Positions 54,321-64,000 of a stretch of 64,000 nt of DNA are shown piece by piece. Source of the DNA: Rhexocercosporidium sp. MPI-PUGE-AT-0058 (Eukaryota > Ascomycota > Leotiomycetes > Helotiales). Each line of letters begins with the position of its first letter. The first letter of the stretch is position 1. Where the stretch lies: NCBI GenBank assembly GCA_020746875.1, contig JAGTJL010000018.1:1178001-1242000 (forward strand), read 5' to 3'. The notes under the pieces were generated by a model, which worked only from the letters and a program-made list of their open reading frames with translations, was not told the DNA's origin and searched no databases. The translations under genes were made by a program, and so were the position numbers.

Positions 54321-55463
54321 TTTACCCCACTGTCCCACTGTAAGAATACTCTACAGTATTGAACCTATATCATCATCTGGGATTTGTGGTCATCTGTCAG
54401 CAGTAACCTTTCGACCAATCAGCAGGGTTCTCGAACTTTCCACGGGCATGACTGCTGCTCTACTCTTCTCCTCGACAACACCACACCACGATAAGCTGAT
54501 ATGGATAAAGCCAGTTAGGTACTGGCGCAAGGCGTTGCTCCTGGCGCACTCCGTACCGAATTCATACCGTGCCCTGGCAGATCTGGCAATATCCCTCGCT
54601 CTACCCTCCATCATCGTGCTCACGGACGACGCTCGATAGAAGAAAAGACCCAAAGCCAATAGTGCCTTATACCGTGGGAGGATTGTGGTCATCAAGTTTG
54701 TACAACAAATGTCCGTTGTTAGACAACCAATACGAATAAAGTTTATCCCTTCGATTGCTTTAGTGCTCGATCAGTGCAAAAAAGTAGCTTATAGCGCTTC
54801 TCGGAGTATATCGGGAAAGCGGAAAATATCGGCAAAATTTATTAGCCACATGGCAATATTACGTGAGCCAGGTCACATTTTCCTATGATTTTACGAATAC
54901 AATAAATTGCTCAGGAGCCCTTGCTCGCTTATCTTAGGAGGTACCGATCCATATGGCGACGTCGAGTGTCACTGCGCGTCCTGATCGGCATAAGGCTAAC
55001 AACGACTTCTTATTTTCGTAAGGTGACTTGAACATTATCCAACTAATTTATAAGTTTACAAGGCGAAATGTGTTCGATGCTAATATTATAAGTTGGTAGG
55101 CCCGAACATACTAGAAAAAGGGGTATATTTTAGATCGGAAACACAGCGACGACGCGATTATAATTTTCGAAGTTTTTAATTCAAGAGTATTCGGGAAGCG
55201 AACGTAATATAATTATTGTAGAAAATCGGCAGAGTTTTAAGGCGTTTATGAATTTAAAGCCTGCCGGATCTAAAGTATCTATGTTTTGTCTCGTTCCGGG
55301 GTGCGTCTCTCGACACAAGGATAGACATTAATATTAATTTTCTAGTTATTTAAAATATTAAGACGATTAAATTTTTCATATCAAATTATTAATTTAATTT
55401 CAATGGGAAGATCAGCTTGGCTGGTAAAAACCCAGCCGTAGCAGTCCCATACTTCAATCGGTA
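54321..55463. other. spacer; one unsupported minus frame at 54390-54695
   Basis: 54330-54880 is GC-balanced and carries overlapping frames on both strands (minus: TMMEGRARDIARSARARYEF; plus: LIWIKPVRYWRKALLLAHSV) but neither matches a family I know. 55020-55440 is AT-rich relic sequence. Confidence 0.4.
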
Positions 55464-57099
55464 TTACACGGTCTTTACGCCCTCTAGAGCTTTCTGTTCT
55501 ATCTGGATCTGCTGCCACGAGATGGGTCGAATGACTTCGCTTGAGAGCCCTAGGTCGTGAATTGCATCACCATGAGACTTGATCGCAGCTTCATCCAGCC
55601 GTTCCTCAACCAAATTGAATCTCCAGGCGTCATGCCGACGTACGACGGCTTCCCAAGCCTGGATTATAGATAGTTCTATGGTTAATTTCCATGTACCTCT
55701 CCAAATAATTCTGGCTTCCTGTATATTGCGGAACGCCTGATACTTGAAGAGCGCCGCCAGCCCCTTTCGTCCGTTCCAAATCTCCATTGTTTCTAGTTGT
55801 GGCATTTTAATAGCCGCTGCCGCCGCTGCCTGAAGCATAGCTCCAATATCGATCGAATTCTCGTCGGGCGTAAGTAATTTTGAAGTAAGCACAATCGAAA
55901 TTAGGTTTGGCCACTCCCAAGAGGGTTCGATTTCGAAGAAATGGCTAGCATCTACGATGAAAGATGCTGCGAGATGCTCAAGCTTCAGGCTGGCGAGCGC
56001 GATCATCCGGCTAACAGCTGGGGCTGGGTTGCGAATACTGTCGCATCTACTCAAGTCTTCCCCGAGCTGGAATCGCTGCATAACAGTTGGATACTGTTGA
56101 TTAAAGTTCTCGAAGACTACAAGTCTCTTGAGATTGTTGTTGAAACGTCGGATAGACTCGAAAAGATATCGGTAACCTAGATAACGGATGCGGATTATTA
56201 GCAATAGGGTAACTATACAAATGAGAGCAAGCAACAACTTGCGCAAGTATAGAGCAATACTCACCTCTATCTGTATTGCTCTGCAGAAAGTCCCATTCCC
56301 TCCAAGGCTCGTAGTGGACTTCCTGGAGTCTGGGAAAACGGGCAAACATATGTGCAAGCGAGCCTGGCTTCCATCTCCGGCGGTTTTGTTGCCGGAGAAG
56401 TAAACTGGTTACCGCCGGGACCGATGGAAGCTGATCCCACCATTGGATCTCCGACTGTTCACTATCAAACGGTCCCTCCTCCATAACTGAATGGAAAACT
56501 TTGCGTATAGCCGTCGAGGACGGAGCGGAGTGTCGAAAACCAGCGACCCAACCATGTCGAGGATCATGAGAGGCTTTGTCTAATATCATCTGCTCTATAC
56601 CACCACCACCTAGGGTATCGGGCATAAAGGTCACATATTTAAACCAATGTTCTGAGTCACTAGGCGAATAGATACTAATATCAAGTATCAGATCGCCGTT
56701 AAGATCCCATGTGCTGAGAATAGAGAACAGATTCTGGAATGTCGTGGTGATAGGGCAATTATCTGTATCGCTGATAGAAAATGCCTCTTCGTATTCCTCT
56801 GTGGGCGCGCACTTAGTGCAGTCATAGCTATCAAGTTCCAAACAGAACCAGATATAGCCAACGAGAGCCCGATTGCGATGAATCATAGAACTAAGATCAA
56901 CGAGGCGCGATGGCGTTAATTTGATTCGAGAGAAGTTAAATCGCTCGAGTTCTGTTTGCCATTCTCGAGACACTGTGGCCAAGCGAGCCAGTGTGCAACC
57001 GTCTTGCATCAGGGCTTTGAAGATGAGAAGCCGGATTTCTTCAGGTAAGCTATCCCATGTTAAAGCACATTGCTTCTTGTTAAGTGATATTGAAGACAT
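55464..57099 (-). CDS. F-box protein (two exons, ~515 aa)
   Basis: Exon 1 57099-56265, intron 56264-56177 (88 bp; GTGAGT ... TGCTAATAAT branch ... TATCTAG), exon 2 56176-55464. The junction reads QSNTDR-GYRYLFESIRRF in one frame. Residues 14-60 are an F-box: TWDSLPEEIRLLIFKALMQD then CTLARLATVSREWQTELERF. F-box proteins hold Skp1 and recruit targets to SCF ubiquitin ligase (family knowledge). The rest has scattered Leu-rich lines (FPRLQEVHYEPW, MPQLETMEIW, NIQEARIIWRGTW) as in fungal F-box proteins with weak LRR-like repeats; substrate unknown. Intact, no RIP stops. The separately called frames 55464-56357 and 56101-57099 are the two exons extended into the intron. Confidence 0.8.
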
Positions 57100-57885
57100 A
57101 GTGTAATAGACCGAGAGTGGTGATAATTTCGGTAATGAAGCGATGTAGGACCGTGAGTTAGAAAATTCAAGGTGTGAGTGCGTGCCAATGTAAAGCGGCC
57201 GGTAGCCGTTGGGTTAGCGTCCCAGCGGGACTTGCACGTGACCGGGAACACGAGTAGGCGATCCAGGTCGGCTCTCTGACCGAATTTTTACAATTTAAGC
57301 TGGAAGCTCTCGTACTAGATGGCGGAATCGACTCCCTAACAAACGTCATCCCGACTTTTATTGGATTTACAAAGGTAACTGTATTCTAGACCAACGCACG
57401 GATATGGAAACCATAGCCGATTCGCGAAGGAGCCAGAAGAGGATCCATGAGCATAATCCAGCTAATCTCATTAGCGTGCTCAGGGCTCAGGGCTTAGCTC
57501 AGGTTAGAGCAGCAATTGCTCAAGTCCAAAGATGTAAATGGATTTGGGTGAGGGTAATTTTGCTTTAAGATTATACGGGTCTTTGGAGCCCGTTCGGGGG
57601 CCAAGAGACGGATTGGAATCCTGGTCTAGCTTACTACCACGCAGTTTATGTTCGCACACTGCTCCTTACTGGAGCAAATACGAAAACGAAACCCCTCAGA
57701 AAACAGAGGTCAAAACCTCATGTTTTCGAGATGGAGGAACGGAAGCAGCCTAAGCCTGCTCCGGCACAGAATGGTACTGCGCCGGGTAACGAGTAGGTCC
57801 CGGTGGCGTAGACTTTTCAGACGAAACATGCTTTCGTCTTTGTTCACGAGATCGTTATGTTTAGTAGCGGAAACAACTTGTAGCA
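57100..57885. other. spacer with short unsupported frames
   Basis: Promoter side of the F-box gene, then GC-balanced sequence with a plus frame (RRSQKRIHEHNPANLISVLR, AQGLAQVRAAIAQVQRCKWI) that may be transposon-derived but is not recognised. Confidence 0.4.
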
Positions 57886-57889
57886 GGTT

Positions 57890-58150
57890 GGGCCAGGTTA
57901 TACTTAAATATTCACGGTGTATTCAGTTAGCGGGCACGACTCCAGGAAGTTTAAAAGTATCTCGTACGATAGAATCGGCGATTTGAAGCTCCTTTGCGAT
58001 TTGAGCTAGTTTCTTGCCCTCTTCGGCTTTCCTAACGATTTTCCCCGGAAGTATAAACTTAACTCCTTCTTAAAAGAGATATTCGCACTTCTTTCGGCCA
58101 GAGGTCGTCGTAAAATTATCATTTTATTACATTGAAGAAAGAAAGTGGAA
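57890..58150 (-). pseudogene. N-terminal HTH scrap of a Tc1/mariner-type transposase
   Basis: Minus strand reads TTTSGRKKCEYLF-EGVKFI, GKIVRKAEEGKKLAQIAKEL, QIADSIVRDTFKLPGV. The pattern of a basic start plus 'KIAKELQ...S-V' helix-turn-helix matches Tc1-type DNA-binding domains. No catalytic domain was found to its left. Partial and inactive. Confidence 0.45.
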
Positions 58151-58259
58151 AATCAGGAACGCGAAAAGTCGCGATTTACGCGAAATCGCGGAAACTTAAT
58201 TAGCCCCACTGTAATAGGAGAACCTAATTAATAAGATAGCCAAAGTTGCTTAAAATCTA

Positions 58260-60206
58260 ACACTAGCCGGGATGCCACTCACTAACATTTACCTTTACCT
58301 CTCTATTTCTCTGTACGACCTCAAATCTCCGGAGAGAATCTAACTTCGTACTTAACTTTATATCTGACTCCTCGAATCTAGCTTTCTAAATTCGAGTTTA
58401 TATTTAACTTCTTTATTTTGATTTTATAGACTTAACTTTCTCGATTTGACTTTCTAGATTTGACTTTATATTTAACTTTATTAACCTAACTTTGTTGACC
58501 TGACTTCGTAACTAAATTTGTACCTGACTTTATAGCTAATTTTATAAAACTAAATTCTTAGATTTCTTAGAGTTAACTTTTATAGTTTAGCTTTTTTAAA
58601 CTTACTAGTATCTAAAGTTGACTCTTTGATTTTTCGCACTTAATATTAAATTTAATTTAATATTTTAATATTTTTTAATTACATAAAATATTCGGCTTTA
58701 ATACTAATTAAAGTACTTTGATAACTACCTTATTAAATATTTACTTAAATAAGGCCTTAGAAAACTCAATAACGATTCTTTACGATAATAGCTGGATTAG
58801 TAAAGTTACTAATAAAATACGAATTTAAAAGACTTTTACAAAAGCTTTTATACGTAAAAGGCTTTTATAACGGTTTAAAGCTCTTAGAGCCTTGTTTCTA
58901 GCTCCTGCTAATCATTTCTTATTTGAGTAGCTGCCGACATGTCAGGAGTGGATCTAGTATAAGGGGGATCGAGGGTTCTACGGAAGGTTAGCAGGCTTGG
59001 CATACATCGCGTGTTAAGATTTCTGTTTATTTACTTCGGAGGGAAGCAGAGAGGATTTAAGAGGCTAGAGATCAGTTTGAATTACAATTGCCATACCCTG
59101 AACGTTTCGAATAGTAATTCCCTATAATCTGAACCTTACACGAGATTAGATAAGCCTTATAGAACTTACTTTTATATATTCCTTTTTATACTTTCTTTCT
59201 TACGTAATTATACGTTTTAAGAAACACTTAATATCTTTATATTCTCGCTATAAAATATAAATCGTTAATTATACGTGATTATTATCTTTTATAAAACAAG
59301 CGTTATATTGTTTATAACTCTTTTATTAATCTGTTTAAGAAAATAATAAATATCTTACCTTTTGAATTCATTTATAAATAATTATTATAAAACTAGCTTA
59401 ATACAGAAAAAGCTTATATTAAGTATAGCTTAACGAATAATATTAAATAAACTAATATTAATTATAAAAATATTAAAGTCTTTGCTTTCTTCTTCTTTTT
59501 TAATATAAAGCTAAAGAATTAACTAACTTTTATTTTCCGACTTTCTTTTTTTTACTCGACGAATTAAAATTAAGTCGAATACTTAATTTCTTTCTCTTAT
59601 AACCTTAATCTTATATTAAAAACGCAAATAAATCTTTTATTTTTTCTTTTATTCTTTTTAACGGCTCTCTTATAATAATAACGCTAAATAATATATAAAA
59701 TATATTTAAAAAGAATACAAATACTCTTAAAAAGAATACCAAGAAAAAGATACGTTATAATAAGAATTGCGTATTACGTAAGGCCTTATTATGTTATAAT
59801 AAAAACAAACAATATATTTGCAGCAAATAATTAATTAATTATAAGCAAAGATATTAGCTAAAACTCCGCTTTAAAGATTTGTAACTTTTAATACTAAAGA
59901 TAGCTTTATGCGAACTTTAATTAAAAATATGCTTCGTCCTAATACTTATTGTAATAAGGGAAAAGCACGGAGTACTCTCGTCCTTCTTCCTAATAATAGT
60001 AATAATTTTAACTTATATTATTGTAAGAATATATACCGTTCTCCTTCTGCCTTTACTATTTAAGTATATTTTATATTACTTGCATCGAGAAGATTTCAAA
60101 CTTTTATAATAAGCTTTTAAATACTATAATATATAGCGTAAAGCTTTAAGAAATATAATTCCAAAACTTATTACGTTATTATATTATATACTTTACAAAT
60201 AAAAAT
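58260..60206. other. AT-rich RIPed transposon debris
   Basis: 58300-58640 is a degenerate array of GACTTTATATTTAACTTTATT-like units (about 11-12 bp, TTTGACTTT/TTAACTTT). 58940-59110 is a GC-richer island with LTR-like look (GACATGTCAGGAGTGG, TATAAGGGGG). From 59150 on only AT-rich decay; no frame supported. Confidence 0.4.
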
Positions 60207-63092
60207 TATCGCGCCCTAGCGCAGTCTACTGGTCATGTGTATGCTCTCGTAAGCACTTACGTATATATATATTCGGGTTATAATCTTCTTTTATAAAAGA
60301 TAACGCTTACTTTAATACATTTTTTAAACCTTTATTCTTTACGTTAATTATAAAGCTCTTAAATTACTAAAAGCTTATTTTATTTCTATTTAATAATTAA
60401 GAATTATATTTATCTTTATAAGTTACTTTTAATATATATAGATTTTAAGCTTTAATTAAGCTTATTTAATTCTAATTTTATAATCTTCGTTTCCTTTTCT
60501 TACGCTTAAATCCTAATATACCTCTTAGCGCGATTATCGAGATATTATCGCACGACAGTCTTAGCGGTCTTAACGTAAATATTATATACTTAAAGCCTGA
60601 AGACTTTTTATTATAAATAAATTAATTAACTTTTAGCGCTTAAATACTCGGACTTTAGCTTTTTATTAATTTAAATACTTTAAATGTAAAAATATTAACT
60701 AAAATCATTAATAAAAATCTACGGACCGCTGAGTAAATCGCTTAGTAAAAGAATAATCTCGCTAAATTAAATTATATAATAAAGACGAACGAATATAATA
60801 AATAATTTTAAAAATAAGCGCTCAATTATTACGTAATAATTACGTTTTCTTTAAACTAAACAATTGCAAGCTTTAACGCTTTTATTGCCTTTTTTTTTAT
60901 TTGACTGCACGAGCTTATTAAAATAACCGCAAAATCTTATTAAAAGAAAGCCGAGGCCGAAGCTAAAGCGCATATTATAAAATGCGTAATATAATAATTA
61001 TAAACTACGGTATATTTTAAGCTTTACGAATAAATTAAAAAAACTATAGGCCGTTAATTCTTTAATATAGCCGCTACGTAGCTTATCGCTAAGAAAAGAG
61101 TTAATATTTAAGCATTAATTCGCACGCTTAAAATAGTTTTATATTAAATAAATATAACGATTTAGATAATAACTTATTAAAATTATTTATAATCTTTAAA
61201 TACAAAAAACGTCTAAAACTCAAAGGTTTAAATTATATAATATTAAAAGTTAATTCGCAAAAGGAACTTATATTATATGCCGGAAGTACTCGGTATTTTT
61301 AATATTAACTTTTTCTTAATTATAACTAGTAACTTTAATAGCTTATAAGCTTAAAAATACTTTCTTAAGATTAAAAAAGCCGACGAGCTCGGGATACTTC
61401 TTAAATACTCCTTAAAATAGCTTATACGACTATTTTATTTTAATTAAGCCGATCGCCAGTATTAATAGCTTATTAATAAAAAATTAAAGTATAATTATTT
61501 TTTTATTCTTAATTCACGCTTTAATAATAATAAAATACCCGACTCGAAAGGTTTTAATTTACTTAATAAAAGATTAAACTAATTTAAAATAAAAGGAAAA
61601 CTTATAGAAAAGGCATATTTATACTTAAAGAATAAAACTTATTATTAATCTCTCTTAAATTATATTTATTTTTAAATAATAATTTATAGAAAAGTATTTA
61701 TTAAATATTAAGATAAAATAACTCGTCTAAACCTAAAAATAAATAATTAATATTATAATAAAATCCGGCAGTAATTTGCTACGCTATAATAAAAAGCTTT
61801 TCGCGGGAAAATAAGCTCGAATAAGCTTTTCTTTTAATTAATAAAAAATCTCCTAACGAAATTAAATAAATAAGGATTTAATAAATTAAATAAAAAGAAG
61901 TTTACTTTTTTTGGAAACTTATTAAATAAAAGAGAAATAAGCGAGATCCACGCGTACTTAGTGCTCTTACTTAATCTGGCTAAGCATTTAGTTACGAGTA
62001 TATATTTCCTTTAGAATTTACTTTATTTTTTATTAGATTTTATTTTATTAAATAATTATAAAGCGATTAATTTAATTAATAATCGTTTAATATTATTAAA
62101 AAGATTTTTTATAAAATTTATTCTTAAGGATTTAATTAAGTATAAGAGTTCTTAATTATTTATTATCGGGCGCGGAACTCGAGTCATAAAAGAAGTGCTT
62201 AAGGGTCTAAATAGAAAATTATTTAATTTTACGCTTTACGACGTTATAATTATAGAAAACTTTTATATTAATATTATCTTTAAAGCTCGTTTTTATAAGA
62301 CTAGTCTTTAGTTTTATAATATAATCTATACTTTAAAATAAAACGAGGAAGGCTTATTAATTAGAGAATATTATATAATATAATAGCTAAAGCGTAAATA
62401 AAATCTCGTTTTCTTTAAATATAAGTTACGTTTAATTTATTTTTTAAATATTCATAATATATTTTTAAGCGTTATAAGAATTATAATATTTTTAACGCTT
62501 TTTAAAAAAGTAAATAAGCCGTATAGATTATCTAGAGATTATAAGTATCTTAAAATAGACTTAAAGCGTATTTAGTATTTACGAGTAAGTTATTTAAATT
62601 CAAATATTTTAAAGAAATTAATAAGCACGGCAAGAAATATTAAGATTATTAAAATAATAAGAAGAATTAAATATAAATAATATATTTTAATTTATATTAT
62701 TTAAATGATTTTTAAACGCGTATCAGAAAGGAAATTCTTTAAATTATTTTAAAGAGTTATTTAAGATTTATTTAATTATTCGAAATACTAAAATAATTAC
62801 TTTTAACTCCTTATATTTAAATGCGAATATAGCGGCTTACTAATTAATTATATATTATAAATAAAAGAATATAATAAAGTGTTTTAATATATTAAGAGCT
62901 TTAAAGCTTAAGTTCGAAAGCAGTTTAGACTTTTAATATATAAATTTAAATATAATTAAAAGAAAGTAATTATTATAATTCGAGGATTTACGAAATATAA
63001 GAGATAGGCTGATAAGCTCGGAATTAACCTCGAGCTCTTACTAACGGCAACTTATAAACTAAATAATAAAGCCGAAAGAGCTAATTAAAAAG
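60207..63092 (+). mobile_element. Copia retrotransposon, 5' part (LTR, gag, integrase), RIPed and interrupted
   Basis: Starts with an LTR beginning TATCGCGCCCTAGCGCAG (TGTC... before RIP) with TATA-like ACGTATATATATATTC; LTR end is probably near 60345 before a PBS-like ATTATAAAGCTC. Decayed gag/protease follow. At 63015-63085 the integrase end is readable: KLGINLELLLTATYKLNNKAERAN, the Copia 'Y-T-P-x-x-N-G-x-A-E-R-x-N' box. At 63093 it is cut by a second copy. Confidence 0.65.
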
Positions 63093-64000
63093 TGTCGCGC
63101 CTTAGCGCAGTCTACTGGTCATATGTATACTCTCGTAAGTACTTACGTATATATATACTCGGGTTATAGTCCTCTCTTATAAAGGATAACGCTTACTTTA
63201 ATAAATCTTTTAAACTCTTATTCTTTACGTTAATTATAAAGCTCTTAAATTATTAAAAGCTTATTTTATTTCTATTCGATAATTAAAAGCTACATCTGTC
63301 TTTATAAGTTACTTTTGGCATATATAGATTTCGAGCTTTAATTAAGCTTATTTAATTCTAATTTTATGATTTTTATTTCCTTTATTTATAATTAAACCTT
63401 AATGCCTTTTTTAGCGCGATCATCGAGATGTTATCGCATAATAGTCTTAGCGGTCTTAACGTAAATATTATATACTTAAAGCTTAAAGACTTTCCGTTAT
63501 AAATAAATCATTTAATTCTTAGCGCTTAAATGCTTAGACTTTAGCCTTTTATTAACTTAAATGCTTTAAATGTAAAAACACTAATTAAAATTATTAATAA
63601 AAATCCACGGACCGCTAAGTAAATCGCTTAGTAAAAGAATAATTTCGTTAAATTAAATTATATAATAAAGATAAACGAATATAATAAATAACTTTAGAAA
63701 TAGGCGCTCGATTGTCACGTAATAACTACGTCTTCCTTAGATTATATAATTGTAAGCTTTAACGCTTTTATTGCCCTTTTTCTTACTCGACCGCATAAGC
63801 TTATTAAAATAACCGCAGAATTTTATTAAAAGGAAGCCGAGGCCGAAGTTAAAGCGTATATTATAAAATACGCAATATAATAATTATAAACTATAATATA
63901 CTTTAAGCTTTATGAATAAATTAAGAAAACTATAGGCCGCTAATTCTTTAATATAACGGCTATATAACTTATCGTTAAGAAAAAAGTTAATATTTAAATA
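63093..64000 (+). mobile_element. second copy of the same Copia family (5' end only in window)
   Basis: TGTCGCGCCTTAGCGCAGTC starts at 63093 and the following 908 bp align without gaps over long stretches with 60207-61114; differences are mostly C/T or G/A. It continues past the right window edge. Same orientation as the first copy, inserted in its integrase. Confidence 0.75.

Noticed and set aside
1..64000. tRNA, rRNA or other structured RNA genes
   Set aside because: I looked for cloverleaf-type and rDNA-like sequence and saw none I could support.

Overview
The window reads as a filamentous ascomycete (Pezizomycotina) chromosome segment. The evidence is short GT-AG introns with CTNA(A/C)-type branch sites, HET-domain, F-box and C2H2 genes, DUF3435/FluG-type sequences, Tc1/mariner, Fot1/pogo, hAT, piggyBac-fold and Copia elements, and heavy C-to-T/G-to-A decay of repeats (CAA/CAG/TGG codons turned into stops, TA-rich sequence) typical of repeat-induced point mutation (RIP). 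Species cannot be fixed from sequence alone.

Layout. 1-14.2 kb is an AT-rich RIP compartment: a Copia pol tail, a RIP-mutated HET gene (minus), a Fot1/pogo transposase relic, a full-length but dead HET-NACHT-WD40 (HNWD/het-e type) gene, a 684-bp hAT MITE with a perfect 8-bp target duplication, and a DUF3435/FluG-type gene relic (minus). 14.2-16.7 kb is a mosaic of host-gene scraps (myosin-V IQ repeats, amino-acid permease, wall-protein tail). 16.7-37.0 kb has balanced composition and holds the plausible genes: a four-TM secretory-pathway protein, a HET gene, a small unknown ORF, a second DUF3435 relic, a C2H2 zinc-finger gene, a kinase-like pseudogene, a 5'-truncated HET gene and an intact two-exon HET gene. 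Two non-RIPed Fot1 tail fragments and one moderately RIPed piggyBac-fold element (32.2-34.3 kb) are scattered there. 37.4-54.3 kb is an almost unbroken transposon block whose ends I could place to the base: Tc1 element, then a 13.2-kb piggyBac-fold element swollen by nested insertions (a TA-flanked MITE, a solo LTR, a 7.9-kb Copia element on the minus strand, and a second solo LTR that itself contains a smaller piggyBac-fold element), then another Tc1 element and another MITE. 55.4-57.1 kb is a two-exon F-box gene. 58.2-64 kb is again AT-rich, with two same-orientation copies of a Copia family, the second inserted in the integrase of the first.

Biology. Five loci of the heterokaryon-incompatibility (HET) class lie within 36 kb in different states (two RIPed, one truncated by rearrangement, one cut by a nonsense codon, one intact), so this looks like a transposon-rich allorecognition/NLR neighbourhood. 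The strongest unusual points are (i) three piggyBac-fold elements whose ends point to a TATA target with AT duplication instead of the canonical TTAA, one with an internal empty-site control; (ii) an intron-containing reading frame antisense to pol inside the Copia element; (iii) the gene-fragment mosaic beside a DUF3435 relic. Most coding relics were recognised from residual motifs read through stops, so their borders are approximate unless target duplications are given.
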